Positions 24,409-32,470 of a DNA stretch of 34,312 bases are shown here, one piece after another (positions within the stretch are counted from its first letter, which is position 1; the number at the start of each line of letters is the position of its first letter). The stretch spans positions 1-34,312 of the forward strand of contig RDXO01000014.1 of NCBI GenBank assembly GCA_004292675.1, in the 5' to 3' direction. The translations under genes were made by a program, and so were the position numbers. The notes under the pieces were generated by a model. The model saw only the letters and a list, made by a program, of their open reading frames with translations, was not told the origin of the DNA and did no database searches. The DNA is from Alphaproteobacteria bacterium (GTDB taxonomy: Bacteria; Pseudomonadota; Alphaproteobacteria; Rickettsiales; UBA998).

Positions 24409-26451
24409 TTACCCTACTAAGCGTTCCAACTGATCACGCAGCTTTGCAGCACGTTCAAATTCCAGATTTTCGGCTGCTTCCAACATTTCTTTGCGTAATT
24501 GAACGCGTAACACTTCCCGATCCGCAGGGGTGCGCGGTTGAAAGGTTGCAGGCTCTTGTTCTGCTGCATAATGCATGGTTGAGGGAGAAGATCGATCATA
24601 ACGTGGCGCAGATGGTGCTTTATTCGTTGGTTCTTTGGTGTCCCCATGATCCATCACCTCTGCAATCGAGCGCGAGGTTGAACGTGGCACAATCCCATGT
24701 GCAACATTATGTGCGATTTGTTTTTCACGCCTCCGTGCGGTTTCTTCTAGGGCAATCTTCATTGAATTGGTGATGCGATCAGCATAAAGAATCACGCGCC
24801 CATCGACATTACGCGCAGCTCGCCCAATCGTTTGAATCAGCGAGGTAGCAGAACGCAAAAATCCTTCCTTATCAGCGTCTAAAATCGCCATCAATCCACA
24901 TTCAGGAATATCTAATCCTTCGCGCAATAGATTCACACCTACCAGCACGTCAAACACCCCAAGCCGCAAATCACGAATAATATCGACGCGCTCCAGCGTA
25001 TCCACATCGGAATGGAGATAACGCACTTTGATGTGATGCTCATCAAGATATTCAGTGAGTTGCTCCGCCATTTTTTTGGTGAGGGTAGTGACCAATATGC
25101 GATAACCCTTGGCAATGGTGGCGCGTATTTCACCATAGAGATCATCGACTTGGCTCGCAACGGGGCGTATGATTGGCTCAGGATCAATCAGTCCTGTGGG
25201 ACGAATCACTTGTTCCACAAACTCGCCTTGTGTCCAATCAAGTTCAATCGTGCTAGGGGTGGCGGATACATGGATGGTTTCAGGGCGCAGCGCATCCCAT
25301 TCATCGAATTTCATTGGACGATTATCCATCGCACTAGGCAGGCGGAAGCCATATTCCACCAACGTCACTTTACGGGCGCGGTCGCCATTATACATCCCAC
25401 GAATTTGCGGTAAACTCACATGACTTTCATCGACAAATAATAAGGCATTTTTGGGTAGATATTGGAATAAGGTAGGCGGTGGCTCGCCCGGTTCTGTTCC
25501 TGCCAAATAACGCGAATAATTTTCAATGCCTTTGCATGATCCTGTTTCCATAAGCATTTCAAGATCATAGGTGGTGCGCTGTTCAAGCCGTTGCGCTTCA
25601 ATCAGTTTTCCTTGTTCGCGTAAGGCATCAAGGCGTTGATTCAACTCCTCTTTGATGGCTTTGATGGATTGTTCAATTACTGGTCGTGGTGTGACATAAT
25701 GGCTATTGGCATAGATGGTGGCATCCTTCATCGTTCCTTGCGGATGCCCCGTGAGTGGATCAAAGGCGCGGATGGATTCAATTTCATCACCAAAAAATGA
25801 GATGCGCCACGCCGTTTCTTCTAAATGGGCGCAGTACAGATCAATCGTATCCCCACGCACGCGAAATGTCCCGCGTTTGAAGCCAATATCATTGCGGTTA
25901 TAATGAATTTCCACCAGAGCGCGCACCAATTCTTCTTGCCGCATCTGCATTCCTTGCGCGATGGGAATAGTCATGGATTGGTAGGTGGTGGCAGAGCCAA
26001 TACCATAAATGCAGGATACGGACGCAATCACGATTACATCAGGGCGTTCCAAGAGCGAACGTGTGGCTGAGTGGCGCATTCGATCAATTTGTTCATTGAT
26101 GGAAGCATCTTTTTCAATATAGGTATCACTACGTGGCACATAGGCTTCAGGTTGGTAATAATCATAATAGGAGACGAAATATTCCACGGCATTATGCGGA
26201 AAAAACGATTTCATTTCATGATAAAGCTGTGCTGCTAATGTTTTATTATGCGCCATAATCATGGCGGGGCGACGGGTGCGCGCAATGATATTTGCCATGG
26301 TGAAGGTTTTTCCCGAACCTGTAACGCCAAGCAATACTTGGTTTTTTTTCTTTGCTTCCAGCCCTGCAATCAGGGCATCAATAGCGGCAGGTTGATCTCC
26401 AGCGGGTGCATAGGGAGAAACAAGTTGGAACAGTGGATCGCGCTCAGACAT
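24409..26451 (-). CDS. uvrB: excinuclease ABC subunit B
   Basis: UvrB is the damage-verification helicase-like subunit of nucleotide excision repair. It has 680 aa (E. coli 673). Walker A is GVTGSGKT (42-49). The beta-hairpin region is [37 protein letters not shown] follows, then [29 protein letters not shown] and [10 protein letters not shown] of the helicase motifs. A C-terminal UVR motif ([20 protein letters not shown]) contacts UvrA and UvrC. A proline/serine-rich linker before it ([20 protein letters not shown]) is expected to be flexible. A promoter with its -10 box six bases from the ATG gives this gene its own start, although it also lies downstream of the SDR gene on the same strand. 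Confidence 0.98.
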   Translation of the reverse strand: MSERDPLFQLVSPYAPAGDQPAAIDALIAGLEAKKKNQVLLGVTGSGKTFTMANIIARTRRPAMIMAHNKTLAAQLYHEMKSFFPHNAVEYFVSYYDYYQPEAYVPRSDTYIEKDASINEQIDRMRHSATRSLLERPDVIVIASVSCIYGIGSATTYQSMTIPIAQGMQMRQEELVRALVEIHYNRNDIGFKRGTFRVRGDTIDLYCAHLEETAWRISFFGDEIESIRAFDPLTGHPQGTMKDATIYANSHYVTPRPVIEQSIKAIKEELNQRLDALREQGKLIEAQRLEQRTTYDLEMLMETGSCKGIENYSRYLAGTEPGEPPPTLFQYLPKNALLFVDESHVSLPQIRGMYNGDRARKVTLVEYGFRLPSAMDNRPMKFDEWDALRPETIHVSATPSTIELDWTQGEFVEQVIRPTGLIDPEPIIRPVASQVDDLYGEIRATIAKGYRILVTTLTKKMAEQLTEYLDEHHIKVRYLHSDVDTLERVDIIRDLRLGVFDVLVGVNLLREGLDIPECGLMAILDADKEGFLRSATSLIQTIGRAARNVDGRVILYADRITNSMKIALEETARRREKQIAHNVAHGIVPRSTSRSIAEVMDHGDTKEPTNKAPSAPRYDRSSPSTMHYAAEQEPATFQPRTPADREVLRVQLRKEMLEAAENLEFERAAKLRDQLERLVG

Positions 26452-26457
26452 AAGCCT

Positions 26458-26486
26458 AATATAGCGGACGCATAGTGCTTTTGCAA
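26458..26486 (-). promoter_or_regulatory. uvrB promoter, leaderless type
   Basis: On the minus strand TTGCAA (26486-26481), 17 bases, TATATT (26463-26458). Only six bases separate the -10 box from ATG 26451. I looked for a LexA-type site in these bases and saw none clear enough to call. Confidence 0.5.
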
Positions 26487-26499
26487 GGAGATGCGCGCT

Positions 26500-27198
26500 T
26501 TATAATTTCATTTTAGGGCGCACGCGAGAAAGCCCACCATCCACCGCAAGGGTTTGTCCTGTAATCCAGCTATTGCATGGATCAAGCAAAAACACAATCG
26601 CACGTGCTATATCTTCTGCCGTTCCAAGCCTTCCGAGGGCGTGCATCGCTTCGGAAAATTTACGTGATGTTTCGTTGTTCGTCAATCCTGCCGTCAGGGG
26701 CGTTTGGGTTAACCCCGGAGCTACCGCATTGATACGTAGATTTTGCCCGGCATAGGTTGCTGCAGCAGAAAGGGTAAGCCCGATAATCCCCGCTTTTGCC
26801 GCTGCAATCGCTTCATGATTGGCAAGACCTTCCATGGCAGCAGCGGAAGAAATCAGCACAACTGATCCGCCATGCGTCATATGTTTTCCCGCAGCGCGCA
26901 CCGTAGCAAACGCAGTGGTGAGCGAGGCATCAATCACGGATTGATACTGTTCTTTGCTGGTGAGATGGGCGGATTTCAACAATAATGATCCACTGCAATT
27001 CACCACGCCATCAACGCTACCTGCTTGATGAAATACTGCATCCACGGCATCAAAATCTGTGGCATCGAGGAACGCATCAGGGGTTATTTTTTTATCATCG
27101 CGTGCGGTGGTGAAGACACTATGTCCCGCCTCTTTTAGTAGTGCAGTGGTTGCTTGTCCAATCGCACTGCTTGCTGCAATGATCAAAAAGTGTGCCAT
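26500..27198 (-). CDS. short-chain dehydrogenase/reductase-like protein with replaced catalytic Tyr
   Basis: This 232-aa protein has an SDR Rossmann fold: LIIAASSAIGQA in place of TGxxxGIG, DGVVNCSGSLL (NAG-like position), SVVLISSAAAM with the catalytic serine region, and INAVAPGLTQTPLT plus TGQTLAVDGG near the end. At the active site where YxxxK is expected it reads NHEAIAAAKAG, so isoleucine replaces tyrosine while the lysine is kept. As I recall, the NHEAIAAAK form is shared by a subgroup of bacterial SDRs, so this is probably not a fresh mutation. Its reaction is unknown. ATG 27198 lies directly after the DUF4167 gene, with GAGG as RBS. Confidence 0.85.
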   Translation of the reverse strand: MAHFLIIAASSAIGQATTALLKEAGHSVFTTARDDKKITPDAFLDATDFDAVDAVFHQAGSVDGVVNCSGSLLLKSAHLTSKEQYQSVIDASLTTAFATVRAAGKHMTHGGSVVLISSAAAMEGLANHEAIAAAKAGIIGLTLSAAATYAGQNLRINAVAPGLTQTPLTAGLTNNETSRKFSEAMHALGRLGTAEDIARAIVFLLDPCNSWITGQTLAVDGGLSRVRPKMKL

Positions 27199-27200
27199 GA

Positions 27201-27917
27201 CTAGACCTCTTCTTTAGTGACAATGACTCCATCAGGGCGACGTTTCGGGCGACCACGACGACGAGGTATCCGTGGTGTGCCATCGTCATTTAGTTGGGGT
27301 GCTGCTTTATCGTCTGCAAGAGGTTGAGGTTTTAGCAAAAACGTCGGAAGTGCTTCTGGTGTCTGTGCTTCTTGTTCTGGCGTGGCAGCTTTATCATTCG
27401 GTTGCTGTGCAGTATGGTGACGTTGTGGACGTGTTATCCTTGGGCGTTGGTCATAGCGAGGATGTTCTATGCGTGGTTGTTGTTGCGCCACCTGCGGTGG
27501 TGCAGCGTTGCTTGCTTCTTCGGGCGTTGTCACGTCATCTTCTGCACTATGTGCAGGGCGTTGTTGTGACCGTGATTCATGATCACGACGACGTGCGTCA
27601 TCTTTCGTGCGTTGCTGTTCATCCGCAAGATTGATGGTGCGCACATAATGTTCCACATGCTGCATGTAATATTCATATTCGATGCGTTCACCCGACTGAC
27701 GCGCATTTTTTGCTAAATCAGTATATTTTGTTTGCTGATTCACAGCATGACGACGCTGTTGTGGTGAGATCATTAAACTCTCATCATCTATATCCGTGCG
27801 GGGGCGGTTGCCTCCATTATGATGATTATTCCCACCACCACGACGAAAACGGGAATTATTGTTATTATTATTGTTGTTGTTATGCTTATGAGCATGACGA
27901 TTATTATGGGTGCGCAT
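27201..27917 (-). CDS. DUF4167 domain protein
   Basis: The DUF4167 domain is seen in the part ISPQQRRHAVNQQTKYTDLA through KNARQSGERIEYEYYMQHVE and HYVRTINLA, corresponding to the family's helical segment. It is preceded by a basic, low-complexity N-terminus with a run of nine asparagines (encoded by AAT/AAC triplets) and Arg/Gly clusters, like an RNA-binding tail. A long Pro/Gln/Arg-rich tail ends in a basic cluster (RIPRRRGRPKRRPDGV). The RBS AGGAG lies five bases before ATG 27917. In many alphaproteobacteria this gene follows prfA-prmC, as here. Its function is not established; a link to translation or RNA is inferred from the context and charge. Confidence 0.88.
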   Translation of the reverse strand: MRTHNNRHAHKHNNNNNNNNNSRFRRGGGNNHHNGGNRPRTDIDDESLMISPQQRRHAVNQQTKYTDLAKNARQSGERIEYEYYMQHVEHYVRTINLADEQQRTKDDARRRDHESRSQQRPAHSAEDDVTTPEEASNAAPPQVAQQQPRIEHPRYDQRPRITRPQRHHTAQQPNDKAATPEQEAQTPEALPTFLLKPQPLADDKAAPQLNDDGTPRIPRRRGRPKRRPDGVIVTKEEV

Positions 27918-27941
27918 GAATACTCCTAAAGCCTACGCAGG

Positions 27942-28757
27942 TTAAATATGTGCTACATGATAGTTTTCATTCCATTGCCACACAATTATGCGCGCAATGC
28001 CCGACAAATCTTGACGTATTTCAACGCATCGTAAGCCATGGTTCATTGCGATATGCTGTACCTCATGTTCTTGACCCTGCCCAATTTCGCAGACTAATAG
28101 ACCATGGGGTGATAATAAGCGGTGCATCGCCGCCATTAAAGAGCGATAAGCATCCAGACCATCTATTCCACCATCCAAAGCAAGGATAGGATCATAGGTT
28201 CGTACATCCACATCCAATGTGCAAATATCACGAGAAGAAATATAAGGAGGATTGCTTACAACAACATCATATAACGATTTTTGGTGTAATGTCCAGTCTA
28301 AACAATCAAATTCAACCCGTTTGAGTAAAAAATTATTATGCTGCGCTGCATTATGCGCGGCAATCGCAATCGCATCGGCAGAAATATCAAGCCCAACACC
28401 TGTCGCGTGGGGATATTCATAGAGCAGAGAAAGTAGAATACATCCTGTTCCCGTACCGCAATCAAGGATTTTCAAAGCGCGTTGACGATCAGGGAGATGA
28501 TCAAGGATCGCTTCGATGATGCCTTCCGTTTCAGGGCGTGGATCAAGCGTTGCTTGCGTGGTATGGAACTCATGTTCCCAAAATGCCTTGCGTCCGATAA
28601 TTTTAGCGAACGGTTCACCCGCATCACGGCGTGCGCATAGCTCATCATAGATGGTTTGCTGCGTGGGGCTTAGATCAGGTAGATCGACGGGGAGTGATGA
28701 ATAAGGAACATCCATCACATGCGCCCATAATAATCGTGCTTCGCGTGCGCTCACCAT
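27942..28757 (-). CDS. prmC: peptide chain release factor N5-glutamine methyltransferase
   Basis: PrmC methylates the glutamine of the GGQ motif in release factors with S-adenosylmethionine. It has an N-terminal helical domain (about 1-70, GEPFAKIIGRKAFWEHEF), the SAM motif ILDCGTGTGCILLSLL (97-112) and the catalytic VVSNPPYIS (166-174). At 271 aa it is near E. coli PrmC (277). It starts seven bases after prfA, its substrate gene, the classic order. The stop is 24 bases before the DUF4167 gene. Confidence 0.96.
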   Translation of the reverse strand: MVSAREARLLWAHVMDVPYSSLPVDLPDLSPTQQTIYDELCARRDAGEPFAKIIGRKAFWEHEFHTTQATLDPRPETEGIIEAILDHLPDRQRALKILDCGTGTGCILLSLLYEYPHATGVGLDISADAIAIAAHNAAQHNNFLLKRVEFDCLDWTLHQKSLYDVVVSNPPYISSRDICTLDVDVRTYDPILALDGGIDGLDAYRSLMAAMHRLLSPHGLLVCEIGQGQEHEVQHIAMNHGLRCVEIRQDLSGIARIIVWQWNENYHVAHI

Positions 28758-28764
28758 GCTGGGT

Positions 28765-29844
28765 TTATTCGCTATCCATCGATGCTAAACGCTCTGCCTC
28801 ATCGGCACTGAGGAGCGCATCGATAATCTCATCGAGTCCTTCACCAATCATAATGCCCTCAATTTTATATAAGGTTACATTGACGCGATGGTCAGTGACA
28901 CGCCCTTGGGGAAAATTATAGGTTCGGATGCGTTCAGAACGATCACCCGATCCCACTTGCCCTTTACGATCAGCAGAACGTGCATCGGCTAATTTTTGGC
29001 GTTCCATATCATAAAGGCGTGCGCGTAATACTTGCATTGCCGTTCGACGATTCTGATGCTGTGATTTCTCACATGCAACCACGATCAATCCTGTCGGTAA
29101 ATGCGTGATGCGCACGGCGGAATCTGTGGTATTGACGTGCTGCCCACCTGCACCAGATGCACGCATCGTATCAATGCGAATATCTTCATCACGAATGGCA
29201 ATATCCACCTCTTCTGCCTCGGGAAGAATAGCTACCGTGGCGGCGGAGGTATGAATACGTCCGCTTCCTTCCGTTTTAGGGACGCGTTGCACGCGATGCA
29301 CGCCTGATTCAAACTTCATGCGTCCGAATGCGCCACGTCCTGTGATGGTAGCACTGGCTTCTTTAATGCCTCCAACATCATTTTTGGTGACATCATTTTC
29401 TTCAAAACGCCATCCTTGCAGTTGCGAAAAGCAGCGATACATATGGAATAATTCAGCCGCAAACAAGCCTGCTTCATCGCCACCCGTACCAGCGCGCACC
29501 TCAAGAATCACGTTACGTGCATCATCTTTATCTTTTGGAATTAAGGCACGTTGCAGATTTTCCTGCAAGCTGGGGATAAGTTTTTCCAACTGCATCATTT
29601 CTTCACGGCACATGGCTTTCATTTCTGCATCAAGATCGGGATCGGCAAGCATGGTTTGGGCATCGAGCAATTCCTGCTCGGCCGCCTGTAGGCTAAGGAT
29701 GGTTTCCACAATCGTGTTGAGTTCTGAATATTCGCGTGAAGCATCGGCATAAGCATCACCCATTGCGGAGGGGTTGACTAATTGTTCGCCTAAGCCACGG
29801 TGACGTGCTAAAATAGCATCTAATTTTTCTTTAGGGATGTGCAT
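28765..29844 (-). CDS. prfA: peptide chain release factor 1
   Basis: RF1 recognises UAA and UAG and releases the finished protein. It has the normal 359 aa, the domain-2 segment [20 protein letters not shown] with the codon-reading region, and the GGQ motif (233-235) in [20 protein letters not shown] that reaches the peptidyl-transferase centre. The C-terminal [20 protein letters not shown] is intact. It lies twelve bases after hisS and seven bases before prmC, so the three genes are one operon. Because RF1 reads UAG, the in-frame TAG in the transposase scar at 5943-5945 should be an ordinary stop, not reassigned. Confidence 0.98.
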   Translation of the reverse strand: MHIPKEKLDAILARHRGLGEQLVNPSAMGDAYADASREYSELNTIVETILSLQAAEQELLDAQTMLADPDLDAEMKAMCREEMMQLEKLIPSLQENLQRALIPKDKDDARNVILEVRAGTGGDEAGLFAAELFHMYRCFSQLQGWRFEENDVTKNDVGGIKEASATITGRGAFGRMKFESGVHRVQRVPKTEGSGRIHTSAATVAILPEAEEVDIAIRDEDIRIDTMRASGAGGQHVNTTDSAVRITHLPTGLIVVACEKSQHQNRRTAMQVLRARLYDMERQKLADARSADRKGQVGSGDRSERIRTYNFPQGRVTDHRVNVTLYKIEGIMIGEGLDEIIDALLSADEAERLASMDSE

Positions 29845-29856
29845 AATATAATCTTT

Positions 29857-31164
29857 CTATTCTCGTGTCGTGGCAAAGGAAGCGGCAAGTAAACGTATTA
29901 ATTTCTCGGTATCGTTAAAAGCAAAACTCTCACCCGTAGCGAGATATTTCAAGGAATAAGTACCTGTTTGTACTTCATTTTCACCAAGAACAACAATATG
30001 AGAAGCCCCTTGTTGTTGTGCTTTTTTAATCGCCTTGCCCATATTTTTATGGGTGATAATATCGGCAGCGTAGCCTATGGTGTGTATCTCACGGCTCATG
30101 CGCAGTGCTGATAATAATGCTTTATCATCCATCACAATAAACATCAGCATCGGTAATAGCGGGTGATGCATATGTTGCGATGATTGTTCGAGCAACAGCA
30201 TCAGCCGTTCCACCCCTACAGCCCAACCAACAGCAGGAATCGCACCGCCTCCCATCTGTTCAATCAATCCATCATAACGCCCGCCTGCACAAACAGTTGC
30301 TTGTGAACCTAAACGATCCGTGGTGAACTCAAAGACAGTATGAGAATAATAATCCAAGCCACGCACCAAACGTGGATTTAAGCGAAACGGTATGTGCAAG
30401 CTATGCAGCATTTCTTGCACCTGCATGATCCATGCTTTAGAATCCTCATTGAGTGCATCGTCAAACAAAGGAGCATCGGCAATGATGGCGCGATCTTCTT
30501 CTTGTTTAGAATCTAAAATGCGCAGCGGATTCTTTTCTAAACGTATGCGACTTTCTTCGGAAAGTGACCCGATATGCGTGCGAAAATACTCAACCAACAT
30601 CTGACGATAGGCATCACGCGATGCTTTGTCACCTAAGGTATTAAGCTCAAGCGTCACATCAAAGGGGGTGGGAGAATCGTCACCATTTAATTGTGCGAGT
30701 GCCTTTAATGCATCATAGGCGCACGCAATCACTTGGGCATCTTGCCACGGCTCGCTTGCTCCGAGTGCTTCCACCCCCACTTGATGAAATTGGCGTAATC
30801 TGCCTTTTTGCGGGCGTTCATAACGAAAAGCAGGGCCACGATACCATACCTTAAAAGGGAGTTGCTGTGTATGCCCACCCGAAATAAAGGCGCGGACAAT
30901 CGCTGCGGTAAATTCAGGACGTAACGTAATATGCTCACCGCCACGATCTGTGAAGCTGTAGGTTTCTTTGCTCACCACATCGGAGCTATCCCCAAGAGAT
31001 CGATGAAAGACATCGGAAAATTCAAAGATAGGGGTTTGCAATTCATGAAAATGGTAACATTCCACTACCGATCCAATCGTTTCCATCACTTGACGGAAGC
31101 GATGCATATCACTGCCACTATAATCGCGTGTGCCTCGAACGGGCTGAATTATCTGTTTTGCCAT
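29857..31164 (-). CDS. hisS: histidyl-tRNA synthetase
   Basis: The class II synthetase charges tRNA-His. It begins MAKQIIQPVRGTRDY, the family start. Visible are TYSFTDRGGEHITLRPEFTA (motif 1/2 area), YRGPAFRYERPQKGRLRQFH (motif 2), the histidine-specific LVRGLDYYSHTVFEF, and the motif 3 region PAVGWAVGVERLMLLLE. The C-terminal anticodon-binding domain follows. I chose ATG 31164 (435 aa), which fits the family better than GTG 31188. It heads the hisS-prfA-prmC-DUF4167-SDR cluster. A possible promoter, TTTACT (31200-31195), 17 bases, TACTAA (31177-31172), ends seven bases before the ATG. Confidence 0.96.
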   Translation of the reverse strand: MAKQIIQPVRGTRDYSGSDMHRFRQVMETIGSVVECYHFHELQTPIFEFSDVFHRSLGDSSDVVSKETYSFTDRGGEHITLRPEFTAAIVRAFISGGHTQQLPFKVWYRGPAFRYERPQKGRLRQFHQVGVEALGASEPWQDAQVIACAYDALKALAQLNGDDSPTPFDVTLELNTLGDKASRDAYRQMLVEYFRTHIGSLSEESRIRLEKNPLRILDSKQEEDRAIIADAPLFDDALNEDSKAWIMQVQEMLHSLHIPFRLNPRLVRGLDYYSHTVFEFTTDRLGSQATVCAGGRYDGLIEQMGGGAIPAVGWAVGVERLMLLLEQSSQHMHHPLLPMLMFIVMDDKALLSALRMSREIHTIGYAADIITHKNMGKAIKKAQQQGASHIVVLGENEVQTGTYSLKYLATGESFAFNDTEKLIRLLAASFATTRE

Positions 31165-31171
31165 AATAATG

Positions 31172-31200
31172 TTAGTACTGCAAAGCACTAGCTAAGTAAA
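31172..31200 (-). promoter_or_regulatory. possible hisS promoter, leaderless type
   Basis: On the minus strand TTTACT, 17 bases, TACTAA, then seven bases to ATG 31164. The match to consensus is only moderate. It is listed because the geometry matches that of dnaE, ileS and uvrB. Confidence 0.3.
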
Positions 31201-31257
31201 TCACAAACTGCATCATAGGTGCATTTTCTTGCTCCACACGATGCTTGTGCCTTTCTT

Positions 31258-31680
31258 TTATGCGGATTGATCAAGTTCCGTAAATGATTTTAGCAAATCA
31301 AGAAAGCGTTTGCGGGTTTTTTCATCTTTGATTGCATAATAAGTGCGCACCAACTCAAGCGTTTCACGGCTGGACATATGTTCATGATCAAAAGCATGTT
31401 GATCTTCGGCAGCGATCATAGAAGGGTACTGTGCTTCCTCGTTTTGATAGGTATCAGATTGTTCATAGCCTTCAAAAAAGAAGGATATAGGCACATCTAA
31501 CAATTTGCTGAATTGATAGAGACGGCTTGAACCAATACGGTTGATGCCACGCTCATATTTCTGCACTTGCTGGAAACTAACCCCAACTTTCTTGCCAATA
31601 ATATCTTGACTTAAACCCAGCATAACACGTCGCGCTCGCAAGCGCGCTCCAACATAATCATCTACAGGGGATGTACTCAT
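31258..31680 (-). CDS. XRE-family transcriptional regulator, PraR/PhrR-like
   Basis: This is a 140-aa DNA-binding protein. Residues of about 10-66 form a lambda-repressor-type helix-turn-helix: VGARLRARRVMLGLSQDIIG, then VSFQQVQKYERGINRIGSSR. The pattern is close to the PraR/PhrR proteins of rhizobia, which control biofilm and quorum-related genes; that role cannot be transferred without evidence. The C-terminal part is acidic and helical (ETLELVRTYYAIKDEKTRKR). The RBS AAGGAG lies eight bases before ATG 31680. A strong promoter is at 31779-31806 and an imperfect 30-bp palindrome at 31831-31860 lies nearby in the divergent region with greA; either could be an autoregulatory target. Confidence 0.93.
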   Translation of the reverse strand: MSTSPVDDYVGARLRARRVMLGLSQDIIGKKVGVSFQQVQKYERGINRIGSSRLYQFSKLLDVPISFFFEGYEQSDTYQNEEAQYPSMIAAEDQHAFDHEHMSSRETLELVRTYYAIKDEKTRKRFLDLLKSFTELDQSA

Positions 31681-31778
31681 CCATTAAACTCCTTCATTTT
31701 ATTATCATACGCATGATCATGGCACTTATTGGACAAAGCACAGCATGATGCGAAATAAGGTAACAATTACTTGTCCTT

Positions 31779-31806
31779 ACTATACACTAGCTTAACTAAA
31801 TGTCAC
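31779..31806 (-). promoter_or_regulatory. promoter of the XRE regulator gene
   Basis: On the minus strand GTGACA (31806-31801), 16 bases, TATAGT (31784-31779): 5/6 matches in both boxes. The leader to ATG 31680 would be about 90 bases and includes the AAGGAG RBS, unlike the leaderless genes here. Confidence 0.5.
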
Positions 31807-31830
31807 GTACTATTTTAACCATTATGTCAT

Positions 31831-31860
31831 TTTGAATCATTGATTAATGGATCATTCAAA
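31831..31860. promoter_or_regulatory. imperfect 30-bp palindrome, putative operator
   Basis: The outer arms TTTGAAT and ATTCAAA and the centre ATTAAT are symmetric, and the inner AT steps also match; 22 of 30 positions fit the dyad. It lies between the divergent promoters of the XRE gene and greA, 25 bases from the -35 box of the former. The remainder of 31681-31984 is AT-rich and holds only the two promoters. Confidence 0.4.
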
Positions 31861-31913
31861 GGCGCACTTAAGCGAAGAAATCACTTTTTTTTCGTTCAAA
31901 ATACAATAAATGC

Positions 31914-31942
31914 TTGCACATTGCCGCTATCTTTCTTACTCA
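31914..31942 (+). promoter_or_regulatory. possible greA promoter
   Basis: TTGCAC (31914-31919), 17 bases, TACTCA (31937-31942). The -35 box shares TTGCA with the ileS, uvrB and DAHP synthase promoters; the -10 box is poor. The leader would be about 35 bases. Confidence 0.3.
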
Positions 31943-31984
31943 TAGAGCCTTACTAGATAAAATAATAATGGTTATGAGAAGCGC

Positions 31985-32470
31985 ATGGATAAATTCCCTA
32001 TTACAATCGAAGGATTCTATAAAATGGAGCAGGAGATTAAACTGCTCAAAACGGTAGAACGCCCTAACGTCATCAAGGCGATTGCAGAAGCACGCGCCCA
32101 TGGGGATTTGAAAGAAAATGCCGAATATCATGCGGCGCGTGAGAAGCAGAGCTTTATTGAAGGGCGTGTTTTGGAACTTGAAGATAAAGTGGCGCGTTCT
32201 GAAATGATTGATATTAGCAAGCTCAGCGGAAGCAGCGTGAAGTTTGGTGCAACAGTGACGGTGGTGGATGAAGATACGGGCGATGAAATCACCTATCAGA
32301 TTGTCGGAGAATATGAAGCGGATATTTCTAAAAACCGTATCGCACTCACAGCACCCCTTGCTCGTGCTTTGATGGGAAAATCAGCGGGGGATAGTGTGGA
32401 AGTCCGTGCGCCCGGTGGAACGCGAACGCTGGAAATTCTTGCGGTGCAATTTATTCCTATCATTTTGTGA
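31985..32470 (+). CDS. greA: transcription elongation factor GreA
   Basis: GreA rescues backtracked RNA polymerase by stimulating cleavage of the nascent RNA in the secondary channel. The N-terminal coiled coil is present (GFYKMEQEIKLLKTVERPNV), and its tip ARAHGDLKENAEYHAA carries D41 and E44, the acidic pair at the same positions as in E. coli GreA. The FKBP-like C-terminal domain includes VKFGATVTVVDEDTGDEITY and ALMGKSAGDSVEVRAPGG. At 161 aa it is of normal length (E. coli 158). It lies upstream of surA and overlaps its start region. Confidence 0.97.
   Translation: MDKFPITIEGFYKMEQEIKLLKTVERPNVIKAIAEARAHGDLKENAEYHAAREKQSFIEGRVLELEDKVARSEMIDISKLSGSSVKFGATVTVVDEDTGDEITYQIVGEYEADISKNRIALTAPLARALMGKSAGDSVEVRAPGGTRTLEILAVQFIPIIL

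Noticed and set aside
27839..27880. Trinucleotide repeat in the DUF4167 gene as a phase-variation tract
   Set aside because: The AAT/AAC run changes protein length by whole codons only and is broken by mixed codons; low-complexity Asn/Gly tails are common in this family.
31740..31984. tRNA or small structured RNA in the greA upstream region
   Set aside because: I looked for an acceptor/T-loop pattern and stable hairpins; only AT-rich promoter-like sequence and one palindrome are visible.
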